Shown one piece after another: positions 33,645 to 41,975 of a stretch of DNA of 64,000 bases. Where the stretch lies: the NCBI GenBank assembly GCA_900016875.1, contig FCNR01000060.1:1-64000 (forward strand), given 5' to 3'. A model generated the notes under the pieces. It was not told where the DNA came from. It was given only the letters and a program-made list of their open reading frames with translations, and did no database searches. This DNA comes from Eubacteriaceae bacterium CHKCI004. Lineage in GTDB: Bacteria > Bacillota > Clostridia > Lachnospirales > Lachnospiraceae. The first letter of the stretch is position 1, and each line of letters starts with the position of its first letter. Position numbers and translations under genes: made by a program.

Positions 33645-34475
33645 TTATGCATCAGGCTGTCGGATATAAAACATAATTTTGGTGATGTATTCGTTTTCAT
33701 CATAAGTCGTTATATAGTCGTTAATACAGAATTCATAAGAATCCGATACGATCTGCAGGTCATTCGCCTGACAGTAATCAAGAATCTTCTGATAAGAACG
33801 TCCGATGGATAAATAATCCCCAACGTGATAGATACTGACACATTTTCCGGCGGGAAGATATTTGATGTTGCAGGTCTGCTCCGTTGCTTCTATGGGAAGA
33901 AAAGCAAAGGTGGATTCGGTGAAACGTCCTTCCATGATATGCTGGTAAGGGACAACCACACCACATTGAAAAAAGATGGGTAGATTTTTCTGAAAAGAAT
34001 CGGCGAAACACTGCTTCGTTGCGATGCTGATCTCCCGCATACTGTAAGGAGGCTCCACTGCGTGAAGTAAAATGTACTGCGCCTTTACATTTTCCAGGAT
34101 AACTGTGTTTTCTTTTTCACGGTATATTTTTGCATTTTCCATCTGCGTGCAGCGATGCTGCAGCCGGCTGCGAATCAGACGAAGTTCCTCGATCTGACGG
34201 TCGATGGCGGTCAACTGTTTTCCAAGCGCAGACAGGCTGCTGTCGATGGTATAACTCTGCATATGCTCCCGTATTTCTTTCAGGGAGAACCCGCTTTTCT
34301 TCATAATCAGGATGGTGTCCAGATAGTCAATCTGTTTAGAGCTGTAATAACGATAACCGTTATTCGGGTCCACATAGGCAGGCTTGAACAAACCGATTTT
34401 ATCGTAAAAAATCAAAGTTTGCTTTGATATATTCTGATATTTTGACAACTCGCCGATTGAAAATAGATTATCCAT
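33645..34475 (-). CDS. MerR family regulator with GyrI-like (BmrR-type) effector domain
   Basis: 276 residues. The N-terminus FSIGELSKYQNISKQTLIFYDKIGLFKPAYVDPNNGYRYYSSKQIDYL is MerR; a coiled coil follows (about 80-118), then a GyrI/BmrR-type ligand domain (VEPPYSMREISIATKQCFAD, then YLPAGKCVSIYHVGDYLSIG and YEFCIND). Such proteins bind cationic drugs. It is the last gene before attR and is presumably autoregulated through the dyad at 34497-34517. AAGGAGG precedes the start. No target gene lies beside it. Confidence 0.9.
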   Translation of the reverse strand: MDNLFSIGELSKYQNISKQTLIFYDKIGLFKPAYVDPNNGYRYYSSKQIDYLDTILIMKKSGFSLKEIREHMQSYTIDSSLSALGKQLTAIDRQIEELRLIRSRLQHRCTQMENAKIYREKENTVILENVKAQYILLHAVEPPYSMREISIATKQCFADSFQKNLPIFFQCGVVVPYQHIMEGRFTESTFAFLPIEATEQTCNIKYLPAGKCVSIYHVGDYLSIGRSYQKILDYCQANDLQIVSDSYEFCINDYITTYDENEYITKIMFYIRQPDA

Positions 34476-34496
34476 AATACCTCCTTAGTATGTGAA

Positions 34497-34517
34497 CGAT
34501 GGAATGTACTTCTATCG
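34497..34517 (-). promoter_or_regulatory. Dyad operator of the BmrR-type gene
   Basis: CGAT-GAA-TGTAC-TTC-ATCG arms form an inverted repeat (one mismatch pair inside) just upstream of the ribosome site. A GTGACG box sits on the far side in minus-strand orientation, 19 bp from TTCACA, which would fit a MerR-type spacer although the -10 is poor. Confidence 0.5.
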
Positions 34518-34666
34518 TCACACAGTTTTGCGAAGCAATAAGTTAGCCTTTATAATGAGATCATGGTGCTGGTAACAGCACCCTGGCCTGTTGAAGCATT
34601 TAGCCCGCCAGTATATGTTTTTTCATTATATCAGATGGTTATGAGGGGTTCAAATAAAACTCTACT

Positions 34667-34740
34667 AATGCTCATTTTATCATTTCCCTCCCTAAATTGT
34701 CTCACCTCAACACCTGCGACCCATAAATAATCAGATACCC
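34667..34740 (+). other. attR: attR: right junction of the island
   Basis: Island sequence ends with TTGTCTCACCTC (34697-34708), the core AA is 34709-34710, and permease codons resume at 34711. The inner arm is the inverse of the one at attL: GAGGTGAGACAA here against GAGCTGAGACAA there, and AAATGATAAA in both at the same distance from the core. The shared identity of attL and attR in direct orientation is limited to the AA core, as is normal for serine integrases. Confidence 0.8.
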
Positions 34741-35499
34741 CAGTCCCTGTTTTGCTGCCAGGAACTCTCCGATGACCACGCCGATCAGGCAGAGGCCGAT
34801 ATCCACCTTGAGGATGCTCAGGATGGAAGGCAGATTGAGCGGCAGGATCACCTTGGTGAGACAGTCGATGCGGCTGCCGTGGAGTGTTTTTATGAGCTTG
34901 ATTTTGTCCGGGTCCGTGGATATGAAGCTTGTATACAGGTTCAGGATACTGCCGAAGACTGCCAGGGATATGGCGGTGATGATGATGGTCTTCATGTTGT
35001 TGCCGAGCCACACGATGAAGATGGGCGCCATGGCGGATTTCGGCAGGCTGTTCAGGATGACGAAGTACGGCTCCAGAATCTCGCTGAAGGTCTGGTTCCA
35101 CCAGAGCAGCACGGCGATGAGGATGGTGAAGACCGCCACCAGGAGGAAACTTCCGAAGGTCTCCGCCAGGGTGATGCCGATGTGCCCCAGAAGGTTTCCG
35201 TCGTGATAGAGCTCCGCAGCGCTTTTGATCATCCGGGATGGACTGCTGAAGATAAAGGAGTTCAGCAGTCCGACGTCGGAGCAGATCTCCCAGGCAGCAA
35301 TAATAAATACAAGAAGAAACACCTGAATAAACAGTACCAGACGACGGTGCTGTTTTATTTTTTTCATATAAAGGGTCTGGGCCGGGCTTGCCGCGAGGAC
35401 GCCGGTTGTCTCAATTCGGGTGGAATCTGGCACCGCCGGGGCGGCCGCTTTCGCTCTCTCATCCCGCAGTCCCTGGGATAATTTATGAAATGCTCTCAT
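34702..35499 (-). pseudogene. ABC transporter permease, SsuC/TauC type, interrupted by the island
   Basis: 265 codons. Residues about 55-263 are a binding-protein-dependent permease: AAWEICSDVGLLNSFIFSSP, HIGITLAETFGSFLL, and the EAA-like loop KTLHGSRIDCLTKVILPLNLPSIL. The frame ends YGSQVLR-stop, where LR and stop come from island DNA. Family members continue with QVFKLD and one more helix; that piece lies at 11987-12088. Reconstructed length is 296 residues. The shortened protein lacks its last helix and is probably inactive. It overlaps the ATPase gene by 17 bases. Confidence 0.85.
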
Positions 35500-36262
35500 C
35501 AGATTTCAGCTCCTTCCATATCTGGTCAAAATATTTCTGAAATTTCGGGTGCAGTCTCGCTTTCTGCGGGGAAGGCCGGTGTTTCGTCTCAAAGTCGATG
35601 GTGACAATGGAGCGGATAGAGCCTGGACGTTTTCCGAGAATGATGATGCGGTCAGCTATACTGATGGCTTCCGACAGGTCGTGAGTGACCAAAAGAGCCG
35701 TAACTTTTTGTTCCCGGATGATATTTACGATATCGCTGGATACGTCCAGGCGAGTCTGGTAGTCAAGGGCGCTGAACGGTTCGTCAAGGAGGAGAAAGGA
35801 CGGGTGCCCTGCCAGGGTGCGGATGAGCGCCGCCCGCTGGCGCATGCCGCCGGAGAGCTCATGGGGATGGGCGTCGGCGAAGTCGGCAATATCATACTGT
35901 TCCATGAGGGAGCGGACATACGCAATGTTTTCCGCTGTAAGCTGATGCTGAATTTCCAGTCCCAGGATAATGTTTTTGTAGATTGTTCTATATTCTAATA
36001 AATGGTCTTTCTGCAGCATGTATCCGATGGCGGGCGGACGCTCGCTGGATGGATAGACAAGGGAGCCCGTCTGCACAGGAATGAAGCCGGCGACCAGGTC
36101 GAGAAGCGTGGACTTGCCGCAGCCGGAAGGGCCGACGATGGCTGCAAATTCGCCGGGAAAAAGGTCGAAATTTATATCGTGAAGAGCCTGTGTCTCGCCG
36201 TTTTTTGTGTGGTAGGCATGGGAGAGATTTTTGACAGACAAAAAAATTTTTTTAGGTGGCAA
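35483..36262 (-). CDS. ABC transporter ATPase, SsuB/TauB type
   Basis: 259 residues. Walker A GPSGCGKST (about 41-49), Q-loop YMLQKDHLLEYRTI, signature LSGGMRQRAALIRTLAG, Walker B FLLLDEPFSALD and H-loop LVTHDLSEAI are all intact. This group drives uptake of sulfonates, nitrate-like anions or thiamine precursors (HMP); the substrate cannot be told since no binding protein gene is in the window. It is the first gene of a two-gene operon whose permease is split by the island, so the transporter is likely broken. Confidence 0.92.
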   Translation of the reverse strand: MPPKKIFLSVKNLSHAYHTKNGETQALHDINFDLFPGEFAAIVGPSGCGKSTLLDLVAGFIPVQTGSLVYPSSERPPAIGYMLQKDHLLEYRTIYKNIILGLEIQHQLTAENIAYVRSLMEQYDIADFADAHPHELSGGMRQRAALIRTLAGHPSFLLLDEPFSALDYQTRLDVSSDIVNIIREQKVTALLVTHDLSEAISIADRIIILGKRPGSIRSIVTIDFETKHRPSPQKARLHPKFQKYFDQIWKELKSDESIS

Positions 36263-36351
36263 AATGTCTCAATCCTTTCGTAAAGTGTTATAATTTAAAA
36301 TATGCCAAAAAAATGTGATATTTACAAAAAATAAGATAAAGGAGAAGAATC

Positions 36352-36819
36352 ATGAAAGCATATGCGAAGATGATACTGTCAATCATTGCCGGGGAAACCC
36401 TGATCAAGCAGTACATTTCTGAGAGGGAAAAGGAAGGAAAGAAGTCGTGGACGCTGCCGGGAGGCGTTGAGATTAAGCGGCTGGAAAACGGAGGGGCGGC
36501 CACGGGGCTATTCTCCGATCGGAAGAAGGAGATAAAAATGTGCAGCGGAGCGATTCTTGCCGTCTGCGGCCTTTTTCTGGCACGAGAGGGAAGAAAGGAA
36601 TATGTAACTGTAAAGGGAACGGGACTTGCGCTGCTGCTTGGAGGAGGTCTCTGTAACTTTGTGGACAGAGTCAAAAAGGGGACAGTAACGGACTATCTGC
36701 GTTTTACCAGATGTCCTGTATCCTGTGTCCGCAGGCTTGTTTTTAACATCAGTGATTTTTGTATTTTAATTGGTGGACTTCTCCTTTTTGTTTCTGAAAA
36801 ATTCAGAATAAAAAGTTGA
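36352..36819 (+). CDS. Signal peptidase II (LspA)-like protein
   Basis: 155 residues with four hydrophobic segments. The aspartic protease motifs are recognisable: LCNFVDRVKKGTVTDYLRF (N-x-x-D-R with first Asp) and VFNISDFCILIGGLLLF (F-N-x-x-D with second Asp); RLENGGAATGLF is the usual N-x-GAAFG region. It would cleave lipoprotein signal peptides. Compared with standard LspA the loop between the segments is longer and basic, so it may be a paralogue. AAAGGAG precedes ATG 36352. Divergent from the ABC operon. Confidence 0.82.
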   Translation: MKAYAKMILSIIAGETLIKQYISEREKEGKKSWTLPGGVEIKRLENGGAATGLFSDRKKEIKMCSGAILAVCGLFLAREGRKEYVTVKGTGLALLLGGGLCNFVDRVKKGTVTDYLRFTRCPVSCVRRLVFNISDFCILIGGLLLFVSEKFRIKS

Positions 36820-36942
36820 ATATCCGGAACAATTTCTGAAAACATAAAATTGAGGATTGTTGGAAGTTGTTTGTAAAATTTGTGCAAAATATATAAGAAA
36901 AATGTCGTTTTTTGAAGAATAAAAAGATGGAAAAAACTTCCG

Positions 36943-37032
36943 GTGGACAACTTGAAAAAGTTGTCCACAGAAAAAAACGGAAAAAATCGGGATAAATTCA
37001 AGTTATCCACTGAGTTATCCACATTATCCACA
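36943..37032. promoter_or_regulatory. Cluster of DnaA boxes beside a long palindrome
   Basis: TTATCCACA occurs twice in tandem (37015-37023, 37024-37032); TTATCCACT lies at 37003-37011 and TTGTCCACA at 36961-36969. GTGGACAACTT-GAAA-AAGTTGTCCAC (36943-36968) is a perfect 11-bp inverted repeat containing two box-like halves. The region 36822-37265 has no gene and is very AT-rich. It could titrate DnaA, place hpf under DnaA control, or be an origin-like site; dnaA itself is not here. Confidence 0.7.
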
Positions 37033-37202
37033 ATTTTTTCTGTGAACAGTGATTGTGGAAAGATTCGTCAAGATAAAACATTCGTTTTGTGTAATTCTTA
37101 ATATTTACCAAAAAAATCCATAAATTATTTTCAGAGAAAATTTTTTGATATGGAAAAAATTAATTATAATAAGTAAAAAATTCTGAAAATTATACTATTT
37201 GA

Positions 37203-37231
37203 TTGCAACTCTTGTAAAAAGTTGGTATAAT
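37203..37231 (+). promoter_or_regulatory. hpf promoter
   Basis: TTGCAA (37203-37208), 17 bp, TATAAT (37226-37231), then AAGGAG and ATG 37266. The preceding 200 bases are AT-rich without other clear signals. Confidence 0.75.
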
Positions 37232-37265
37232 AAAACCGTAGAATAAAAAGAAGGAGTGTGATCCT

Positions 37266-37793
37266 ATGCGTTACATTATTTATGGAAAGAACCTGGAGGT
37301 ATCAGAAGGATTAAAACAGGCGATTAATGACAAATTCAGCAAATTGGACAAGTTTTTTACACCGGATACCGAGGTACAGATCACATTAAGTGTTCAGAGA
37401 GAAAATCAGACAGTGGAAGCAACAATCCCGATGAAAGGAACGATCCTGCGGGCAGAGCAGACGAGTACAGATATGTATGTTTCGATAGATATGGCGGTAG
37501 ATGTTCTGGAGCGGATGATCCGCAAATATAAGACCAAGATATCCAGCCACGGCAAAGGAATCGGTACATTTACTGATGAATTCCTTGAGGAAGATGCGGA
37601 TAATCATGAAACTATTACTATTACACGGAGCAAACGGTTTGCTATCAAGCCGATGGATGCAGAAGAGGCATGTATCCAGATGGAACTTCTGGGACACAGC
37701 TTTTATGTATTCCGCAACGCCGAGACCTTCGAGGTAAATGTGGTGTATAAGCGGAAGGATAAGACTTACGGACTGATCGAGCCAGAGTTCTAA
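37266..37793 (+). CDS. hpf: Ribosome hibernation promoting factor, long form
   Basis: 175 residues. The N-terminal YfiA/HPF domain (IIYGKNLEVSEGLKQAINDKFSKLDKFF, then VQITLSVQRENQTVEATIPM and ADMYVSID-like strand) is joined by a linker to a C-terminal dimerisation domain (KRFAIKPMDAEEACIQMELLGHSFYVFRNAETFEVNVVYKRKD). The long form of Firmicutes pairs two 70S ribosomes into 100S dimers in resting cells. It stands directly before secA, a common order in clostridia. A terminator separates them. Confidence 0.97.
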   Translation: MRYIIYGKNLEVSEGLKQAINDKFSKLDKFFTPDTEVQITLSVQRENQTVEATIPMKGTILRAEQTSTDMYVSIDMAVDVLERMIRKYKTKISSHGKGIGTFTDEFLEEDADNHETITITRSKRFAIKPMDAEEACIQMELLGHSFYVFRNAETFEVNVVYKRKDKTYGLIEPEF

Positions 37794-37828
37794 TCGAGAT
37801 ACATGGCAGATATAATTATCGACACCAG

Positions 37829-37860
37829 GCGGGGACGCAGACAGCGTTCCCGCTTCTTTT
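37829..37860 (+). terminator. Hairpin terminator after hpf
   Basis: GCGGGGACGC pairs with GCGTTCCCGC around five bases, followed by TTCTTTT. Confidence 0.85.
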
Positions 37861-37919
37861 GTAAAATCTGTATATAGCCGAACCCCGCCAATAGTAAGAA
37901 TATTTAAAGATTTCCCGGC

Positions 37920-37948
37920 TTGAAATGCAGGTTTATCAATGTTACAAT
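37920..37948 (+). promoter_or_regulatory. secA promoter
   Basis: TTGAAA (37920-37925), 17 bp, TACAAT (37943-37948). The AGGAGG of secA lies 35 bases further on. Confidence 0.7.
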
Positions 37949-37994
37949 ATACTGCGTATGCTTAAAATGTAATTATGTCCTACAGGAGGTATAT

Positions 37995-40634
37995 ATGGGA
38001 ATTGCAGATATATTTTTCGGTAACAAAAGCGAAAAAGAGATAAAAAGAATATCAAAAACAGTGGATCAGATAGAGGCCCTGGATGAGAAGATGCAGGCGC
38101 TGAGCGATGAGGAGCTTCGTGCGAAGACCGCAGAGTTCAAGGAACGTCTGGCTGCCGGAGAGACTCTGGATGATCTGCTGGTGGAAGCCTTTGCCGTAGT
38201 AAGAGAGGCGGCGGACAGAACCATCCATCTGAAGCATTACCGGGTACAGCTCATGGGTGGTATTATTCTTCATCAGGGACGTATCGCTGAGATGAAGACA
38301 GGAGAAGGTAAGACTTTGGTGGCAACTCTGCCGGCATATCTTAATGCGCTGGAAGGAAAAGGCGTTCACATCGTGACGGTCAATGATTATCTGGCAAAGC
38401 GTGATGCGGAATGGATGGGCCAGGTACACGAGTTTCTGGGACTTAAGGTCGGCGTGATCCTGAACAGCTATAATAATAAAGAGCGTCAGGAAGCCTATAA
38501 CTGTGATATTACTTATGTTACCAATAATGAGCTTGGTTTTGATTATCTTCGTGACAACATGGTTATATATAAGGAAGATTTGGTGCAGAGGGATCTCAAT
38601 TATGCCATCGTCGATGAGGTCGATTCCGTATTGATCGATGAGGCAAGAACACCTCTTATCATTTCCGGACAGAGCGGTAAGTCCACAGACCTCTATAAGG
38701 CCTGCGACGTGCTGGCAAGACAGATGCAGCGGGGCACTTCCGACGGCGAGCTGTCCAAGATGGACGCCATCATGGGTATTGACATCGAGGAAGACGGAGA
38801 TTTCCTTGTAAATGAGAAGGAAAAACACGTAATGCTGACGCAGGAAGGTGTGAAGAAGGTAGAGCAGTTCTTCCACATCAAGAATCTGGCAGATCCGGAG
38901 AATCTGGAGATTCAGCACAACATTATTCTGGCGCTCCGCGCTCACAACCTGATGTTCCGCGACCAGGATTACGTGGTAAAAGACAATGAAGTTCTCATTG
39001 TCGATGAGTTCACCGGACGTATTATGCCGGGCCGTCGTTATTCCGATGGTCTTCATCAGGCTATCGAGGCGAAGGAACATGTGAAGGTTAATCGCGAGTC
39101 CAAGACTCTGGCAACCATCACTTTCCAGAACTTCTTCAATAAATATAAGAAAAAAGCAGGTATGACCGGTACCGCCATGACAGAGGATAAGGAGTTCATG
39201 GATATCTACGGCATGGACGTTGTGGAGATTCCGACCAACAAGCCGATGATTCGTGTGGACAAGGATGATTCCATCTACATGACCAAGAAGGAGAAATTAA
39301 ATGCGGTCATCCATGAGATCGTCGAAGCCCATGAGAAAGGACAGCCGGTTCTGGTTGGTACCATCAACATCGACGCTTCCGAGGAAGTCAGCCGACTGCT
39401 TACCAAACAGGGCATCAAACACAACGTATTGAATGCCAAATTCCATGAGCTGGAGGCGGAGATCATTTCCCACGCCGGTGAAAAAGGAGCCGTAACCATC
39501 GCCACCAACATGGCCGGCCGTGGTACCGATATCAAGCTGGAAGACGGCGTGGCAGAGCTGGGCGGACTGAAGATCATCGGTACGGAGCGCCATGAGAGCC
39601 GCCGTATCGACAACCAGCTCCGCGGACGTTCCGGACGTCAGGGAGATCCGGGTGAATCCAAGTTCTTCCTGTCTCTGGAGGATGATCTGATGCGTCTGTT
39701 CGGTTCTGAGCGTATGATGAATGTCTATAAGGCGCTTGGTATTCCGGAAGGTGAGGAGATTCATCACAAGACCATCACCAAGCAGATTGAAAAGGCACAG
39801 AAAAAGATTGAGAATAACAACTTTGGTATCCGTAAGAACCTGCTGGATTACGACCAGGTCAACAACGACCAGCGTGAGGTTATCTATGCAGAGAGACGCC
39901 GGGTGCTTGATGGCGAGAGCATGCAGGATGTGATCTACCGCATGATCAAGGATACCGTCCGTGACGACGTGGAGATGATCGGCGGAGAGACTTCTCCGGA
40001 AGAATGGAACATGGTGGAGCTTAACGAGACCCTCCGCCGTGAGATTCCGCTGCAGCCGATCGTACTGAGCGACGAGGAGAAGGCTGCTAAGGATAAAGAC
40101 GCCATCATCGAGCGTCTGCAGGAAGAAGCCATGGAGCTTTACCATGCCAAGGAGAAAGAGTTCGAAGAATTTGCCAGGAGCCAGGCAGAGCTGCCGGAAG
40201 AAGCGCTTCTGGAAGACGACAACGCCATGGCTTACAAAGAGGGAATCCGTGAGGTGGAGAGAGTCATCCTGCTTAAAGTGATCGACAGCAAATGGATGAA
40301 CCACATCGACGACATGGATCAGCTCCGTCAGAGCATCGGTCTCCAGGCATACGGACAGAAAGATCCGGTGGTACAGTACAAGTTCCTCGGTTATGATATG
40401 TTTGAGGAGATGACAAAGAATATCCGCCACGATACGGTCAGCGCACTGATGCATGTCCGCATCCAGCAGAAGGTGGAGAGAGAGCAGGTTGCCAAGGCGA
40501 CGGGCACCAACAAGGATGATACCGTGGCGCAGGGACCATACAAGAGAAAGGAAGCCAAGATCGGCAGAAACGATCCTTGTCCTTGCGGTAGCGGAAAGAA
40601 ATATAAACAGTGCTGCGGAAGATTCGCAGAGTAG
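37995..40634 (+). CDS. secA: Preprotein translocase ATPase SecA
   Basis: 879 residues. Motor motifs are complete: [11 protein letters not shown] (Walker A), [20 protein letters not shown] (DEAD-type Walker B), [10 protein letters not shown] and [11 protein letters not shown] in the second RecA domain. The preprotein cross-linking, helical scaffold and wing parts follow. The C-terminus [14 protein letters not shown] is the zinc-binding SEC-C motif that contacts SecB or ribosomes. ATG 37995 follows ACAGGAGG; an upstream in-frame ATG (37920) overlaps the promoter. SecA drives proteins through SecYEG, needed for the large secreted proteins in this window. Confidence 0.98.
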   Translation: MGIADIFFGNKSEKEIKRISKTVDQIEALDEKMQALSDEELRAKTAEFKERLAAGETLDDLLVEAFAVVREAADRTIHLKHYRVQLMGGIILHQGRIAEMKTGEGKTLVATLPAYLNALEGKGVHIVTVNDYLAKRDAEWMGQVHEFLGLKVGVILNSYNNKERQEAYNCDITYVTNNELGFDYLRDNMVIYKEDLVQRDLNYAIVDEVDSVLIDEARTPLIISGQSGKSTDLYKACDVLARQMQRGTSDGELSKMDAIMGIDIEEDGDFLVNEKEKHVMLTQEGVKKVEQFFHIKNLADPENLEIQHNIILALRAHNLMFRDQDYVVKDNEVLIVDEFTGRIMPGRRYSDGLHQAIEAKEHVKVNRESKTLATITFQNFFNKYKKKAGMTGTAMTEDKEFMDIYGMDVVEIPTNKPMIRVDKDDSIYMTKKEKLNAVIHEIVEAHEKGQPVLVGTINIDASEEVSRLLTKQGIKHNVLNAKFHELEAEIISHAGEKGAVTIATNMAGRGTDIKLEDGVAELGGLKIIGTERHESRRIDNQLRGRSGRQGDPGESKFFLSLEDDLMRLFGSERMMNVYKALGIPEGEEIHHKTITKQIEKAQKKIENNNFGIRKNLLDYDQVNNDQREVIYAERRRVLDGESMQDVIYRMIKDTVRDDVEMIGGETSPEEWNMVELNETLRREIPLQPIVLSDEEKAAKDKDAIIERLQEEAMELYHAKEKEFEEFARSQAELPEEALLEDDNAMAYKEGIREVERVILLKVIDSKWMNHIDDMDQLRQSIGLQAYGQKDPVVQYKFLGYDMFEEMTKNIRHDTVSALMHVRIQQKVEREQVAKATGTNKDDTVAQGPYKRKEAKIGRNDPCPCGSGKKYKQCCGRFAE

Positions 40635-40673
40635 ACTGTAGCAAACAAATAAGAGTAACACGCAGACAATCAT

Positions 40674-40709
40674 AAGGGGCTGCCGCTTTCTTGCGGCATC
40701 CCCCTTTTG
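40674..40709 (+). terminator. Hairpin terminator after secA
   Basis: AAGGGG-TGCCGC pairs with TGCGGCA-CCCCCTT around a short loop, ending in TTTT. Confidence 0.85.
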
Positions 40710-40810
40710 GCATCTCTGCTGAAAAGCAGGACGTGCCGCAGGCTGCGAGCCGTAAAAGACGGCGCCGGTCATGGCGGCAGCCGCAAAATGAATGAGAAAG
40801 GAACCTGCAA

Positions 40811-41932
40811 TTGGTAGAATTAGATCAGTTTAAATTTACACTTAATCAATATAAGGAGCCCATGGAAGAGCTGAAGGCGTCCCTGGAGCTTGACAGGAAG
40901 AAGGCCCGCATGGAAGAGCTTGAGGCAAAGATGGAAGAGCCGGATTTCTGGTCCGACCCGGAAAAGGCCCAGGAGATCACGAAGGAGCTGAAAGGCATGA
41001 AGGATACCGTGGACTCCTTTGCCGGACTGGAAAGCACCATGGACGACGCCTATACCATGATTGAGATGGGCTATGAAGAGAACGATGCCAGTCTGATTCC
41101 GGAAATCGGGGAGATGATTGACGAATTCAAAGAAACCTTTGAGACAATGCGGATTCAGACCCTTCTTTCCGGTGAGTATGACAGCAACAATGCCATCGTC
41201 ACCCTCCATGCCGGTGCCGGCGGCACCGAGTCCTGCGACTGGGCGGGGATGCTCTACCGCATGTATACCAAATGGGCGGAGAGCCACGGCTATAAGACGG
41301 AGGTTCTTGATTATCTGGACGGCGATGAAGCGGGCATCAAATCCATCACCTTTGAGGTAAAGGGAGAAAATGCATTCGGATATCTCAAGTCTGAGAAAGG
41401 CGTTCACCGTCTGGTCCGCATTTCCCCGTTCAACGCGGCGGGCAAACGGCAGACCTCTTTTGCATCCTGCGATGTGATGCCGGACATTGAGGAGGATTTA
41501 TCTGTGGAGATCGCCGACGAGGATATCCGCATTGATACCTACCGCTCCAGCGGCGCCGGCGGACAGCACATCAACAAGACTGATTCCGCCATCCGTATTA
41601 CCCATCTTCCGACAGGCGTTGTGGTACAGTGTCAGAATGAGCGTTCCCAGCACAAGAACAAAGAAAAAGCCATGCAGATGCTGAAAGCAAAGCTCTATCT
41701 CATCAAAGAGCAGGAGAACAGGGAGAAGCTTTCCGACATCCGCGGCGAAGTTTCCGACAACGGCTGGGGCAACCAAATACGCTCTTACGTTTTGCAGCCG
41801 TACACCATGGTCAAAGACCACAGAACGGGCGAAGAGAGCGGCAACGTGCAGAGTGTGCTGGATGGCAACCTGGACGCGTTTATGAACGCATACCTGCGGT
41901 TTATCAACAGTACGGATCAGGAAACCGCATGA
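40811..41932 (+). CDS. prfB: Peptide chain release factor 2
   Basis: 373 residues from a TTG start at 40811 with AAAGGA upstream. The stop-codon motif SPF (RISPFNAAGKRQTSF) marks RF2 (UGA/UAA), and SGAGGQHINKTDSA holds the catalytic GGQ. Most bacteria have a programmed frameshift near codon 25 (CUU U GA C). Here codons 27-28 read CTT GAC in frame (40889-40894) with no extra base and no stop, so production is not self-regulated this way. The gene follows secA after a terminator, as in many clostridia. Confidence 0.96.
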   Translation: MVELDQFKFTLNQYKEPMEELKASLELDRKKARMEELEAKMEEPDFWSDPEKAQEITKELKGMKDTVDSFAGLESTMDDAYTMIEMGYEENDASLIPEIGEMIDEFKETFETMRIQTLLSGEYDSNNAIVTLHAGAGGTESCDWAGMLYRMYTKWAESHGYKTEVLDYLDGDEAGIKSITFEVKGENAFGYLKSEKGVHRLVRISPFNAAGKRQTSFASCDVMPDIEEDLSVEIADEDIRIDTYRSSGAGGQHINKTDSAIRITHLPTGVVVQCQNERSQHKNKEKAMQMLKAKLYLIKEQENREKLSDIRGEVSDNGWGNQIRSYVLQPYTMVKDHRTGEESGNVQSVLDGNLDAFMNAYLRFINSTDQETA

Positions 41933-41975
41933 TACCTAGTATATAACATTTAACAGAAAGCAAGGACAAAAATAT

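Larger units (their letters stand above)
12089..34710. mobile_element. 22.6-kb genomic island integrated in an ABC permease gene by a large serine recombinase
   Basis: The island is bounded by attL (core 12087-12088) and attR (core 34709-34710). Removing it joins the two permease parts in frame. The inner flanks joined at the core form a symmetric attP-like site. Cargo includes the serine recombinase, a diguanylate cyclase, an arsenic-type operon, toxin-antitoxin genes, regulators, a giant surface protein and several decayed genes. I saw no relaxase, type IV secretion, replication or phage genes. The recombinase lies 4.5 kb from attL rather than beside an end, so its role is inferred. Decayed genes inside suggest the insertion is not recent. 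Confidence 0.8.

Noticed and set aside
12089-34710. Prophage or conjugative element
   Set aside because: No capsid, terminase, portal, relaxase, coupling protein, type IV secretion or replication gene is present; only a recombinase and cargo.
12061-34740. Large inversion instead of insertion as explanation of the split permease
   Set aside because: Both permease parts are on the same strand in correct order, and the similar sequences are inverted only on the inner sides; insertion explains all of this, inversion does not.
36263-36351. Thiamine (THI) riboswitch before the ABC operon
   Set aside because: The leader is under 90 bases and lacks the conserved CUGAGA and related motifs.
36693-37031. 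112-codon ORF on the minus strand with repeated VDN
   Set aside because: The repeats come from the DnaA boxes (TTATCCAC read backwards gives VDN). It overlaps the end of the lspA-like gene and has no ribosome site.
36822-37265. Chromosomal replication origin
   Set aside because: DnaA boxes and AT-rich DNA are present, but dnaA, dnaN, recF and gyrB are not nearby, so I list it only as a DnaA-box cluster.
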